This document shows, piece by piece, positions 9,601 to 16,715 of a stretch of DNA of 64,000 bases. A program made the translations under genes and the position numbers. The stretch's first letter is position 1. Each line of letters starts with the position of its first letter. The DNA comes from a bacterium (GTDB lineage: Bacteria > Hydrothermota > UBA3073 > JACQXS01 > JAQTXJ01), in the NCBI GenBank assembly GCA_028716385.1, contig JAQUPX010000002.1:104656-168655 (forward strand). The letters are read 5' to 3'. Below the pieces are notes generated by a model. That model was given only the letters and a program-made list of their open reading frames with translations. It was not told the DNA's origin and searched no databases.

Positions 9601-9743
9601 GTTTCTGATCCCCTGATTCCCTTCCCACTGATATCCTGATCTACTGCCTGCCTGCCGTTAGGCACGGATATACTCCCGTCTGCAAACAACGGCATTCCCA
9701 AAAATAGCACACATCCTACATAAAAATATGTTTTACAGTTCAT
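6687..9743 (-). CDS. Patatin-like phospholipase with BamA-type C-terminal barrel
   Basis: This 1018-aa protein has a signal peptide (about residues 1-22). A patatin domain (about 135-440) follows, with oxyanion loop LVLGGGLIRGMAHIGVL, nucleophile serine in GTSIGAIIGG and catalytic aspartate in DGGVLDDLP. The middle section has POTRA-like beta-rich segments, and the C-terminal third is a surface-antigen/BamA-like outer-membrane barrel ending in VSVTFYGF, with terminal aromatic. This is the PlpD-like architecture (lipase secreted through its own barrel). Residues about 27-69 are encoded by repeat DNA (9543-9671) inserted in frame just behind the signal peptide, which makes the N-terminus unusually long. 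There is no Shine-Dalgarno sequence; a promoter lies 9 nt upstream. Confidence 0.88.
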   Translation of the reverse strand: MNCKTYFYVGCVLFLGMPLFADGSISVPNGRQAVDQDISGKGIRGSETDKMDSRHRHSEVFDFRGNDKQTNNKAMEDIRNELPCYFRLKFYKNLSDSSCIWEQQIPTESPVWAEESTKTSAKWEDIPDLHQNIKVGLVLGGGLIRGMAHIGVLKILEENNIPINGITGTSIGAIIGGLYSCGYSPDSIERITRTINWDDLFSDQLSRESFPLWERLKEEPKEPRVNLDIRWSRPDKWFNQISGFRTAQKLTDKFGGLSLAADYRAGFDFDNLDIPFGALLMNVKDGNIELMRKGTVSTAARASGSYPMVFEPMKIGDKLYIDGGVLDDLPVDAFIPFDSIRAPKNTIKNGDKSFDYIIAVYPYKIGKKEINKEVSGFSMVDIAFKVFYISRDYYLQSSWNNADAKIDLDVEGGFDFSSEKINKMVEAGYNTAGKQIKHIKEDICTKEGLSKNDIYCLSSIELNGGEGKKKKLLKAIRLRKGSYIEKNDICDAMARMYKLGDFGKITAKMEYDSAEAIKDSIQYCKIVFYLEGKRNCLPEVNRVTVKLVPEFPHNSVIEKILTDTIYDKKKSINFYEIKDLVERSSVNNGTVGLRVDSVNFVRSPEKDTVFVYIGKGVHLKGIIISCRNPEARDALRKEFDSLEVINPSNVLGVTSSAYKTLSLKTIAVEGVRGDSLFVTAERRSTSTVRIPVLTFWNDEGTTFFAEVVTKRSKFFGYGEWSPYLNWTSNYPLKQAEELLMGKQLNLGIQACRSFLPQANLYWGEIFDSSYENSFHTLGAQIEMPIQYRKHFILTPGIEEAGKYEERVFEWKTKGTVEFEWDNLDRIIFPEYGCKGSVDFKIYGDLKKWKDFLSDGKSFLHTRVNMMGVCPWRPMKKFTFLGQVIATEYSENTPDYERYNFGGLNIAGSHQLKLFDSEYFPGYSRNELTERIMFMTGGSARFTFLNISLLGVQAKVHFETSYYVLEGWRAFSFNEHTFSKQSSVVGLHLDTSYFNAGAGLLFKNNKLSEPFVSVTFYGF
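9543..9671. repeat. In-frame repeat insertion inside the patatin gene
   Basis: The segment contains GTCATTCCCGC (9543-9553) and GCGGGAATCCAT (9582-9593), the arms of a widespread ATTCC...GGAAT palindrome. An inner CGCTGTGGCGGTGG motif sits between them, followed by GCCT/AGGC palindromic DNA to 9671. Similar elements are intergenic at 13019-13044 and 53659-53684. The frame stays open through all of it. Confidence 0.7.
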
Positions 9744-9752
9744 TGGTAAGTA

Positions 9753-9780
9753 ACTATATTTATAATTTGAATCTTTGCAA
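9753..9780 (-). promoter_or_regulatory. Promoter of the patatin gene, probably leaderless
   Basis: On the minus strand, TTGCAA (9780-9775), a 16-nt spacer and TATAGT (9758-9753) end 9 nt before the ATG at 9743. No Shine-Dalgarno sequence is present. Confidence 0.55.
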
Positions 9781-9984
9781 CTTAATAATTATGTTCTTTG
9801 CGTCTTAGCGTCGGTCTGCCTCAGGCGGATTACCCAGCTATTCTTATCCACCGTAGGAGAATCGGGGTGGAAAAACTTCTTTTTATTGTCTGTCTTTTTC
9901 GTGTGTAAATCGTGTGAAATCTTGTGGTTACCTTTTTGTGCTTTTTGTCTTTTTACTTTGCGCTCTCTGCGGTGGAAATTTTAT

Positions 9985-10995
9985 CTATTTTTCGCTCTCT
10001 TTCAATATTTTCCCAATCTGCTCCGCCAGTTCAATAAGATTCTTCCCTATAAACCACTGCCCGTGAGCCTTGACCGAAACCCCAAAAGTATTATGTTTTT
10101 TCAACATTCCGGCTATTTCTTTCCCGATTTCCTCTGTCGCATAGGAGAACTTTGTTATAACGGGAATATATACGGATTTGAGTCTTATATCCGAATGCTC
10201 CGAAATCTCCGTCATCCGATCATTATGAATGTGTATAATGCTCTTGCATAACGGATTTTTATCTTTGTCCAGCGTAGAATGTATTACCCAATGTGGAGCT
10301 GATTCGGCAGAAGGCTTTATCAAAAAATCCCCGTAGTAATAATATCTTTTATCCTTTGTTACAATGGGAGTTTCCGAAAACATACTTATTTTATCTTTTG
10401 AAGTGTTTGTAGCCGTGATTATCATAAAATTTCTATCTTTGCATTTATAGAATGAACTGATAACGATATGCGTCAGGGAAGTCGTAGCTTCCGCCTCAAC
10501 TAACATTTTCGCGGATTTCTTTATTTCTGCCATTCTTTCAAACAGGGAATAAAGCTCTTCTTTGCTTAAAGATTCAGGTAAAACGCTTTTGTATTCTATC
10601 TCCGGAACTTTAATTTTTCCCGGCATTAAAGCAACTTTAGTTTCTATGAGTCCCTTTTTCCCAAGACAATCCTTGTTCTCAATCATAAGTTCATTCTGAT
10701 GCCCTTCAAATATATCTCTGACTGAAAGAAGAGTAATTTTTGGATTCTTGAATTTATGATATATGTTTTGAACGGCAAAAAACAATTGTTTAGGAGGATT
10801 GGTTATACAAGCATCAATATATTCACATACCGTCATAGGTTTGGTTATGTAATGCCCGTACAGAATCCTGAATTTTCTGTCATCCCATCCCTTCTTTTCA
10901 AATTCGTTCAAACAAGTATGTATCTTCTTTCCCCATTCTTTATCCTGTTGTTGAATTATTATTTTATCTAAACTTTTAAGTATTTTTTCCTTCAT
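9985..10995 (-). CDS. Class II aldolase/adducin-like protein
   Basis: I infer this 336-aa protein to be a divergent class II aldolase/adducin fold protein. The C-terminal half carries the family's order of signals: PSAESAPHWVIHS (like PSSEAPLH), SIIHIHND in place of the metal-binding HTH, YATEEIGKEIAGML, then VKAHGQWFIGKNLIELAEQ in place of NHG-based HGxxxxG. Those three histidines could bind zinc. The first 120 residues match nothing I know. Substrate cannot be assigned. The start has a GGAG at 7 nt. It is flanked by repeat-rich spacers (9744-9984 and 10996-11262) and has no obvious operon partner. Confidence 0.55.
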   Translation of the reverse strand: MKEKILKSLDKIIIQQQDKEWGKKIHTCLNEFEKKGWDDRKFRILYGHYITKPMTVCEYIDACITNPPKQLFFAVQNIYHKFKNPKITLLSVRDIFEGHQNELMIENKDCLGKKGLIETKVALMPGKIKVPEIEYKSVLPESLSKEELYSLFERMAEIKKSAKMLVEAEATTSLTHIVISSFYKCKDRNFMIITATNTSKDKISMFSETPIVTKDKRYYYYGDFLIKPSAESAPHWVIHSTLDKDKNPLCKSIIHIHNDRMTEISEHSDIRLKSVYIPVITKFSYATEEIGKEIAGMLKKHNTFGVSVKAHGQWFIGKNLIELAEQIGKILKESEK

Positions 10996-11205
10996 TTTTG
11001 TTCTCCATTTTTCTTTCGCATGAAAAGTTTTGTTATCTGCGATAACCTATCTTTTTTGGCTTCTTTTAATCTGTATATTTAATTTTTAATTTTTGATATT
11101 TGATTTTGCCTGCCTGATATTCTGCCTGCTGATATTCTGATTCCCTGATAAGCTATCTCTATTTTTCTATTTTGAACTTACAATCCCCTTCCCCATTCCG
11201 GTTAC

Positions 11206-11256
11206 TTGGAGTTTGTTCCGTCAGGAACATTAATCCAAGTTATCCAGCTCAGCTGG
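11206..11256. repeat. Double-hairpin dispersed repeat, copy 2
   Basis: TTGGAGTTTG-TTCC-GTCA-GGAA-CATTAATCCAA is followed by TATCCAGCTCAGCTGGA. The ends match copies 1 and 3, but the inner stem differs and still pairs (TTCC/GGAA). Confidence 0.75.
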
Positions 11257-11262
11257 ACAAAC

Positions 11263-12138
11263 CTATAATCCCCTACCCCACTCAGGTTTCAAAGATTCTC
11301 CCCCTTCTTTAATCACTAAATCAATATCTCGTAAAAACTTCTCCTTATCGTTCGGAAACCTGCCTGACAACGGTAAATAGTTTGATGCATGATTGGTGCG
11401 GAAAATACAACCCGAAGAAACGTTTACAGTCTCTATAATAAGTCTCATTTCTTTAATCATATCAACGGGTTCAGGCAAAACAAACTTCTTATCTTTCCAT
11501 TCTGTATAAAGCGCAGTTCCTTTCACTATCATTAATGTTAATAACGAAAAATAAAGCGGTTGCATAGCGGTTATTGCTTTGCCGGTATCTATTGCGTGTT
11601 CTTCCCATAATTCCGTTCCGCCTAACCCCAGTAACCCTATGACGGAGACTTTAAATCCCGCATTCTGTGCTTTTTGCACTGCCTCAATCATTGATTCTAC
11701 CGTTGTTCCCTTGCGGATCCTTTCTAAAACCTTATTATTCCCGCTTTCAAGCCCTATATATATCATAGAAAGTTTTTTCTGTACTAAATCTTTCAGCTCC
11801 TTATTCGTTTTTCGTAATATATCATCTGCATTTGCGTAAGTTCCTATTCTTTGAAGCTTAGGAAATCCGGAATTTAAAGCATCCAGAATGGGAATAAGTT
11901 TCTCATTGCTCAATACCATTGCATTTCCATCAGCCAGAAAAACCCGTCTAATATATGGCATATCTATTTGCACTTCTTTTATGTCCTTTAATATACCATC
12001 CATTTCCCTTACCTGAAAAGGTTTATTAAGGTAAGTAGGGCAAAAACTGCATTTATTATGCGAGCAACCATAAGTAACCTGCAAAATAAAACTTTCCGCT
12101 TCGCTCGGCGGTCTAATAACCATCCCTTTGTATTTCAT
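11263..12138 (-). CDS. Radical SAM protein
   Basis: This 291-aa radical SAM enzyme has its [4Fe-4S] site as CSHNKCSFC near residue 25. Other family features are DGNAMVLSNEKLI (after the first strand), MIYIGLESGNNKVLERIRKG (the SAM-binding GxExG-like strand) and KVSVIGLLGLGGTELWEEH. It resembles the COG1032/Elp3-like single-domain radical SAM proteins with unknown substrates; there is no B12-binding domain. Start codon chosen at MKYKGMVIRPP. The neighbours do not suggest a pathway. Confidence 0.8.
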   Translation of the reverse strand: MKYKGMVIRPPSEAESFILQVTYGCSHNKCSFCPTYLNKPFQVREMDGILKDIKEVQIDMPYIRRVFLADGNAMVLSNEKLIPILDALNSGFPKLQRIGTYANADDILRKTNKELKDLVQKKLSMIYIGLESGNNKVLERIRKGTTVESMIEAVQKAQNAGFKVSVIGLLGLGGTELWEEHAIDTGKAITAMQPLYFSLLTLMIVKGTALYTEWKDKKFVLPEPVDMIKEMRLIIETVNVSSGCIFRTNHASNYLPLSGRFPNDKEKFLRDIDLVIKEGGESLKPEWGRGL

Positions 12139-12292
12139 TTCTGTATTTTAATTTGTAATATTATAATCTGATTCTTTGATTGATAATGCCTTTTCTCGTT
12201 GTAGGGGGTGTTCCTCGCAGGATATCCAGTCCAACTGAAACTGAGAAGCGTGGATTTATCATTTTTATAGCGGTGTCGGGACAATCTATAAA

Positions 12293-12622
12293 CTACTTTA
12301 ACAACCTTGCCGCATAATTAAAGGCATAAAAATAATTCTGCCATTTTTTGTCGGTTGATTGATAGATATTATCAAATTGAAAATAATCCACTAAAACTTC
12401 CCTTAACCGCACCAATTCTTTTAAACGCGAAAGATTATTTTTATCCGATATCGTTAAATCTAAAAGCTCTAAAGCCCTTTCATACGCCTGCCGGCTATAT
12501 TCACTGTTCTTTTTATTCCACTTGATTGTTCTCTCAACCTCGCTTCCGATATTAGCCATCTGCTCAAAAAAAGATAATTTCTGCCATTTTCCACTAGCTA
12601 ATTCTTTATGTTGAAAGCTCAT
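12293..12622 (-). CDS. Conserved all-helical hypothetical protein, partner of DUF5674
   Basis: This 109-aa protein is predicted all-alpha, and its opening (FQHKELASGKWQKLSFFEQM) resembles a small conserved protein I recall from many candidate-phylum genomes. Its ATG overlaps the stop of the DUF5674 gene by 4 nt (ATGA), so the two are translationally coupled. No catalytic motif is visible. The size, helical content and tight coupling would fit a HEPN/four-helix-bundle or toxin-antitoxin partner, but nothing proves this. Confidence 0.6.
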   Translation of the reverse strand: MSFQHKELASGKWQKLSFFEQMANIGSEVERTIKWNKKNSEYSRQAYERALELLDLTISDKNNLSRLKELVRLREVLVDYFQFDNIYQSTDKKWQNYFYAFNYAARLLK

Positions 12623-12960
12623 CTTATTACCAATCTATTTACGATTTTAATTACTTTCTGCTGGATTTCAGGATTGTCAACGCCGCGTGTTCGGTTATTT
12701 TGTGATGGACGGACATTTATCATTGAATCAAATTCTAGCCAGTCGTCGCCCCCAATCTCAGGATAAATATTAATTCCCCAAAGATTTTTCTGTTTTGAAC
12801 CGTTTTCTAGTAAAAGAGCTTCTTCGTCTGAATGTAGTTCGCCGTCAACTACCATTATTTCCTGTTCAATATCCACTACCGCTTTAACCATATTCCCAAA
12901 CATTCCCAGTGCCATTTGCCTAAAATCATCAATTGCAACTGGATCTTTAATAATTTTCAT
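12619..12960 (-). CDS. DUF5674 family protein
   Basis: This 113-aa protein matches the DUF5674 pattern: FGNMVKAVVDIEQEIMVVDG, ELHSDEEALLLENGSKQ, LWGINIYPE and EFDSMINVRPSQNNRTRGV. The family is conserved in many uncultured bacteria and has no known function. It is first in a two-gene unit with the helical protein downstream (4-nt overlap). A perfect TATAAT (12975-12970) lies 9 nt before the ATG with no Shine-Dalgarno sequence, suggesting a leaderless transcript, though no good -35 is visible. Confidence 0.8.
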   Translation of the reverse strand: MKIIKDPVAIDDFRQMALGMFGNMVKAVVDIEQEIMVVDGELHSDEEALLLENGSKQKNLWGINIYPEIGGDDWLEFDSMINVRPSQNNRTRGVDNPEIQQKVIKIVNRLVIR

Positions 12961-13018
12961 AACCTGTTAATTATATCCTTATTCTTAATACCCACTTGCT
13001 AATCCGCCTCTCCTGTTT

Positions 13019-13044
13019 GTCATTCCTGCGAAAACAGGAATCCA
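13019..13044. repeat. GTCATTCCTGCG...CAGGAATCCA palindrome
   Basis: ATTCCTG/CAGGAAT arms enclose a 7-nt loop. It is the same element as 53659-53684 and the element embedded in the patatin gene. It lies upstream of the DUF5674 gene. Confidence 0.75.
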
Positions 13045-13211
13045 TTGTTTTATCTGCTTTTCTTTTCATATCTGTCCGCTGACCTATTTAACTCTTTGAT
13101 AGCGGTTTGGTATAAATTACCTAATTTATTATTCATAACCTATCCCCTTTTTACCCTTTGTCAAGATTTTGAAGGAAGGTTGCCCTGACATCTCCTAACA
13201 CTCATTAATTC

Positions 13212-14621
13212 TTACTTTATCAGCTTTATCATCTTAAAACAACTTCTTTGTGCAGCCGTTTTTACAACAAGAAAGTAAATCCCCTGTTTTATATTAGGGG
13301 TGTTTATTTCTAATTTCCCCTTTATTAAACTTTCTTTTCCCGTCAAAACAACTCTCCCGCAAATATCATACACCATATATGTTATTTTTCCCTCGCCGGA
13401 TACCAAAAGCCTTATTTTATCATTAAATATTGTCCCCGAAATAGATATATTCTGAGTATTTGTTTTTCTATCTTCTATCCCCGGCGTTGTTGCCAAAGCT
13501 AAACTATGGTAATCTCCCGCAGAAATTTTTACCGCATCTGTTATCCCTTTTACCTGAACCGGGGCATTGGCGCTGCTGTCTCCCCCATCCCCCAACCTTC
13601 CCATTTCTCCCTGCCCCCATGAGTTTATGACTCCATTCGATAACAAAGCAATACTAAACATTGCGCTTGTAGATACCATTGTCGCATTATTTATTCCCGA
13701 AACTAAAACAGGGATATTTCTACTAATAAAAGTCCCATCCCCAAGTTGCCCAAAATCATTATATCCCCATGCTTTTACTGTTCCGTCTGATAAAATAGCA
13801 AGGTTATGACTGCCCGCCGTTGAAATTCCTGCCGCATTATTTATTCCCGAAACTATAACGGGTGTGTCGCTATCAATGGTTGTTCCATTACCAAGTTGTC
13901 CGTATTTATTAAATCCCCATGCTCTTATTGTGCTGTCCGATAATAGGGCTAAACCGTGAAGCACACCTGCAGAAATCTCTATCGCGTTATTTATTCCGTA
14001 AACTACAATAGGCGTATCGCTGTCAATCTTTGTCCCATTGCCTAATTGCCCTGAATTATTATATCCCCATACTTTTATGGTGCTATCTGACAAAAGAGCC
14101 ATACCATATTCCCATCCGGCAGAGATTTTTACCGCATTATTTATACCAAAAACTGTAACGGGTGTATCCCTGCTAATATTCGTCCCATCCCCGAGTTGTC
14201 CATACTCATTGTTTCCCCATGTTTTTACCGTCCCATCTGACAAAAGAGCTAAACTGTGTTCACCTCTTGCAGAAATCGCTATAACATTCTTTATTCCATA
14301 TACGACAACGGGTGTATCACTATCAATGGTTGTTCCATTTCCAAGTTGTCCGTCTCCGTTATATCCCCATGCCCTTATTGTACTGTCTGACAACAATGCC
14401 AAACTATGCTCTCCGCCCGCAGAAATTGCAACAGCATTCCCTATCCCTAAAACAGCAGCAGTCGTATATTTGTCACTTTTTGTTTTATTGCCAATCTGCC
14501 CGTAAGCATTATATCCCCATGCTTTAATCGGCTTCTGCGCATTAAGACTCCCGGTTAGCATAAAGATAAAAAGGACGGGAATAATCAAATTTTTATTAAA
14601 CATAGAAATATTAATTTTCAT
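13212..14621 (-). CDS. Secreted RCC1-repeat protein with C-terminal sorting domain
   Basis: This protein of about 469 aa has a signal peptide ending SLNAQ, then about seven RCC1-type repeats of roughly 50 residues, each with GYNxxGQLGNGT and SAGxxHSLALLSD patterns. They should fold into a beta-propeller. The last 80 residues form a sorting-type beta domain (ITYMVYDICGRVVLTGKE ... QGIYFLVVKT). I use the ATG at 14621 (MKINISMFNKN) because the signal peptide begins there; the longer frame to 14681 would overlap the upstream gene deeply. Its start overlaps the preceding nucleotidyltransferase gene by 11 nt. It is probably exported to the cell surface; ligand unknown. Confidence 0.8.
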   Translation of the reverse strand: MKINISMFNKNLIIPVLFIFMLTGSLNAQKPIKAWGYNAYGQIGNKTKSDKYTTAAVLGIGNAVAISAGGEHSLALLSDSTIRAWGYNGDGQLGNGTTIDSDTPVVVYGIKNVIAISARGEHSLALLSDGTVKTWGNNEYGQLGDGTNISRDTPVTVFGINNAVKISAGWEYGMALLSDSTIKVWGYNNSGQLGNGTKIDSDTPIVVYGINNAIEISAGVLHGLALLSDSTIRAWGFNKYGQLGNGTTIDSDTPVIVSGINNAAGISTAGSHNLAILSDGTVKAWGYNDFGQLGDGTFISRNIPVLVSGINNATMVSTSAMFSIALLSNGVINSWGQGEMGRLGDGGDSSANAPVQVKGITDAVKISAGDYHSLALATTPGIEDRKTNTQNISISGTIFNDKIRLLVSGEGKITYMVYDICGRVVLTGKESLIKGKLEINTPNIKQGIYFLVVKTAAQRSCFKMIKLIK

Positions 14622-15390
14622 TGAATTTCCACCACTTATTAAGCCAAGGTTTTCTGCCAATAGTTTTAGTAATGGCATCAATTAGTATTTTCTCTATTTC
14701 ATTAAGAGATTTTAGTTGTATCGTAGTATCAACTACTACCATACTTTTCTCACACAATGTTATAAAATCTTCTCCTCCTTCTAATGTAGATATATGTTTT
14801 TTTAACCATTTATGGTATGGATAAGGAATTCCTTTGCTTAACGAGTAGGTCTGCAAGGCGGCAATAATAGTATCCGACATATAGCATTTTGCCGCAAGTT
14901 CTTCCCCTTGGCGAATACAGGATTTCATATCGCATTTTTTTACACAATATGTAACAAAATGGTCTTTTAATAATGTCTCGAGTTCTTTGTTGAAACGTAA
15001 TTCAGCTTTATTTACTAACTGCGTTGTTTCTTCTAATTTTATTACCCACTGCCCGTGAGTATATATCCATAAATAAAGTGGCCACCATTTTCGGTCATTG
15101 GAAGTCAGACGATATTCTAACCCGGATATAGGTCTAACTTGACCAAAAACATTTGGCTGGTGTTTTTGGTCATCAATAATGTGATAAGGTTCGAACTGTT
15201 TCAGAAAATCTTTATAGTCAGATTCAGACAGTAAAATGTGTATATCTAAATCTGCGTTTTTATCGGAAATATCCTTTATTCCCCATCCTATTGACCCGGA
15301 AAGAAATACAGCTGCATGCCGAAGAAACTTTTGGGGAAATATTTCTTCAGGTAATGACTCTAAGTAAGTTTTTATAAGAGATATATCCAT
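14611..15390 (-). CDS. Nucleotidyltransferase-fold protein (DUF4037-like)
   Basis: This 259-aa protein carries the polymerase-beta nucleotidyltransferase signature: FLSGSIGWGIKDISDKNADL then DIHILL, i.e. GS...G followed by a D-x-D metal pair (about residues 30-52). The remainder is helical with YLWIYTHGQWVI and a C-terminal helical domain like DUF4037. It may transfer a nucleotide to a small molecule or protein; the target is unknown. The start has a GGAAGAGG Shine-Dalgarno about 6 nt upstream. It overlaps the RCC1 gene start by 11 nt, which hints at cotranscription without a functional link I can name. Confidence 0.65.
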   Translation of the reverse strand: MDISLIKTYLESLPEEIFPQKFLRHAAVFLSGSIGWGIKDISDKNADLDIHILLSESDYKDFLKQFEPYHIIDDQKHQPNVFGQVRPISGLEYRLTSNDRKWWPLYLWIYTHGQWVIKLEETTQLVNKAELRFNKELETLLKDHFVTYCVKKCDMKSCIRQGEELAAKCYMSDTIIAALQTYSLSKGIPYPYHKWLKKHISTLEGGEDFITLCEKSMVVVDTTIQLKSLNEIEKILIDAITKTIGRKPWLNKWWKFNEN

Positions 15391-15435
15391 AAATATCCTC
15401 TTCCTGATATTTAGCAGTCAATCTTCCGAAACATT

Positions 15436-16569
15436 TTACTTCTTTTTCCCGGTATCCGGATGCATAGCGATAAAATTCTGGACACTATCAAAAGCAGGTC
15501 TATGAGTGAAATCTTCTTTCATCATTCCCCAATAATCAGTTGCTGTATGCAACGAATCTGCATACCTATATGACCAGAAATCCTGTAACGTAAAAATAAA
15601 TATTTTACTAAGCCACGGTCTCTGCACTTTAGCTTCACATATCTTAACAAAATATTCTGCTTGTTGTGCCTCGCTTACCGTATCCGAATATGCAGAAAGA
15701 ATGGATGAATCGGGCAAACTTATTGCAGGATGTGTCCGGTTGCATCCTATTTCTGTAATCCATAACGGTTTTCCCGGTACATATTTATCAAGTACAGGCT
15801 TTATTTTTGTATCAAGATAAGTAAAGTCTCCATAATTATAAGCATGAAGGCTTATTACATCAAAATAATTTCCACATTGTTCAAGAACCATTCTTAATAA
15901 TGTAGAATCCTCGCCCGGTACTGTATAAGTTGTATTAACTTTCCAACCCGCGTCTCCTCCGGTTGCTCCCATAACAGGCCCAATAACTTGAGCGGAAGGG
16001 TCTGCAGATTTTATTGCTTGGTATGTTATCCTTACATATCTACAAAAATCATCAATACTCCCGTATCCTCCGTATTCGGGTTCATTACACATTTCCCAAC
16101 TTTTAATGGGTTTGGTAAGCCCCGGCATATCATTGTTGCCGTCACCATCATACCTTTCAACGGTATTCTGCCAGTATTTTCTGCATTTTAATGTGTCATT
16201 ACGCCATGGTGACCAGTTTGGCGGTCCGGTGCATATCAATAAATTAAGATTCCGTTCCTGCATAAAAACTACAAGTGAATCCATCATATCCGTTCTAAAA
16301 CGTGTAGTCCCGGGCAGAACATTATATGGAGCGCAATTAGGTCTATTCCATGTAAAACCGCAGCTTTTCATTGAATCAAGGCTTTGAGCATATAAATTAC
16401 GTAATCGTTCCGGACGCCATTGGTCAGGACGACTATACGGTGAAGCCCCATATGGCCATACATCTATAACTCCCCACGGAGAATCTGAATTATCTAATTT
16501 CTTCGATTTCGCATTTAAAGAGCTAACGGATATAATTATACATCCAACAATACTAAAAAACTTGAACAT
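15436..16569 (-). CDS. Secreted clan GH-A glycoside hydrolase
   Basis: This 377-aa protein has a signal peptide (residues 1-20, ending SSLNA) and a single TIM-barrel glycosidase domain. The acid/base Glu is in WEMCNEPEYGG and the nucleophile Glu in PLWITEIG, the spacing expected of clan GH-A enzymes (GH5/GH39-like). VISLHAYNYGD precedes the second Glu. Substrate cannot be deduced. I choose the ATG at 16569, which has a perfect GGAGGT 3 nt upstream, over the earlier frame start at 16629. Unlike the other glycosidase in this window (36364-38010), it lacks a C-terminal sorting domain. Confidence 0.75.
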   Translation of the reverse strand: MFKFFSIVGCIIISVSSLNAKSKKLDNSDSPWGVIDVWPYGASPYSRPDQWRPERLRNLYAQSLDSMKSCGFTWNRPNCAPYNVLPGTTRFRTDMMDSLVVFMQERNLNLLICTGPPNWSPWRNDTLKCRKYWQNTVERYDGDGNNDMPGLTKPIKSWEMCNEPEYGGYGSIDDFCRYVRITYQAIKSADPSAQVIGPVMGATGGDAGWKVNTTYTVPGEDSTLLRMVLEQCGNYFDVISLHAYNYGDFTYLDTKIKPVLDKYVPGKPLWITEIGCNRTHPAISLPDSSILSAYSDTVSEAQQAEYFVKICEAKVQRPWLSKIFIFTLQDFWSYRYADSLHTATDYWGMMKEDFTHRPAFDSVQNFIAMHPDTGKKK

Positions 16570-16679
16570 AATACCTCCGTAAATTTCCACCAAATAAAAA
16601 ATGGGCGGATATAAATATATTATTTTCATTGTATTTTCATTATTTTAATTTTGCAAGTTTTTTAATAATAAATTTAAAC

Positions 16680-16707
16680 TTTACAAAAACACTTAATCTA
16701 ATAATAT
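16680..16707 (+). promoter_or_regulatory. Promoter of dnaE, probably leaderless
   Basis: TTTACA (16680-16685), a 16-nt spacer and TAATAT (16702-16707) end 8 nt before the dnaE ATG. There is no Shine-Dalgarno sequence. Confidence 0.5.
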
Positions 16708-16715
16708 AAGAAATT

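Noticed and set aside
9775..10251. 158-codon + strand open frame
   Set aside because: It lies over repeat-rich spacer and antisense to the class II aldolase-like gene; composition is Cys/Phe-rich shadow sequence.
14038..14505. 155-codon + strand open frame
   Set aside because: It is the antisense shadow of the RCC1 repeats; its own repeats mirror that gene.
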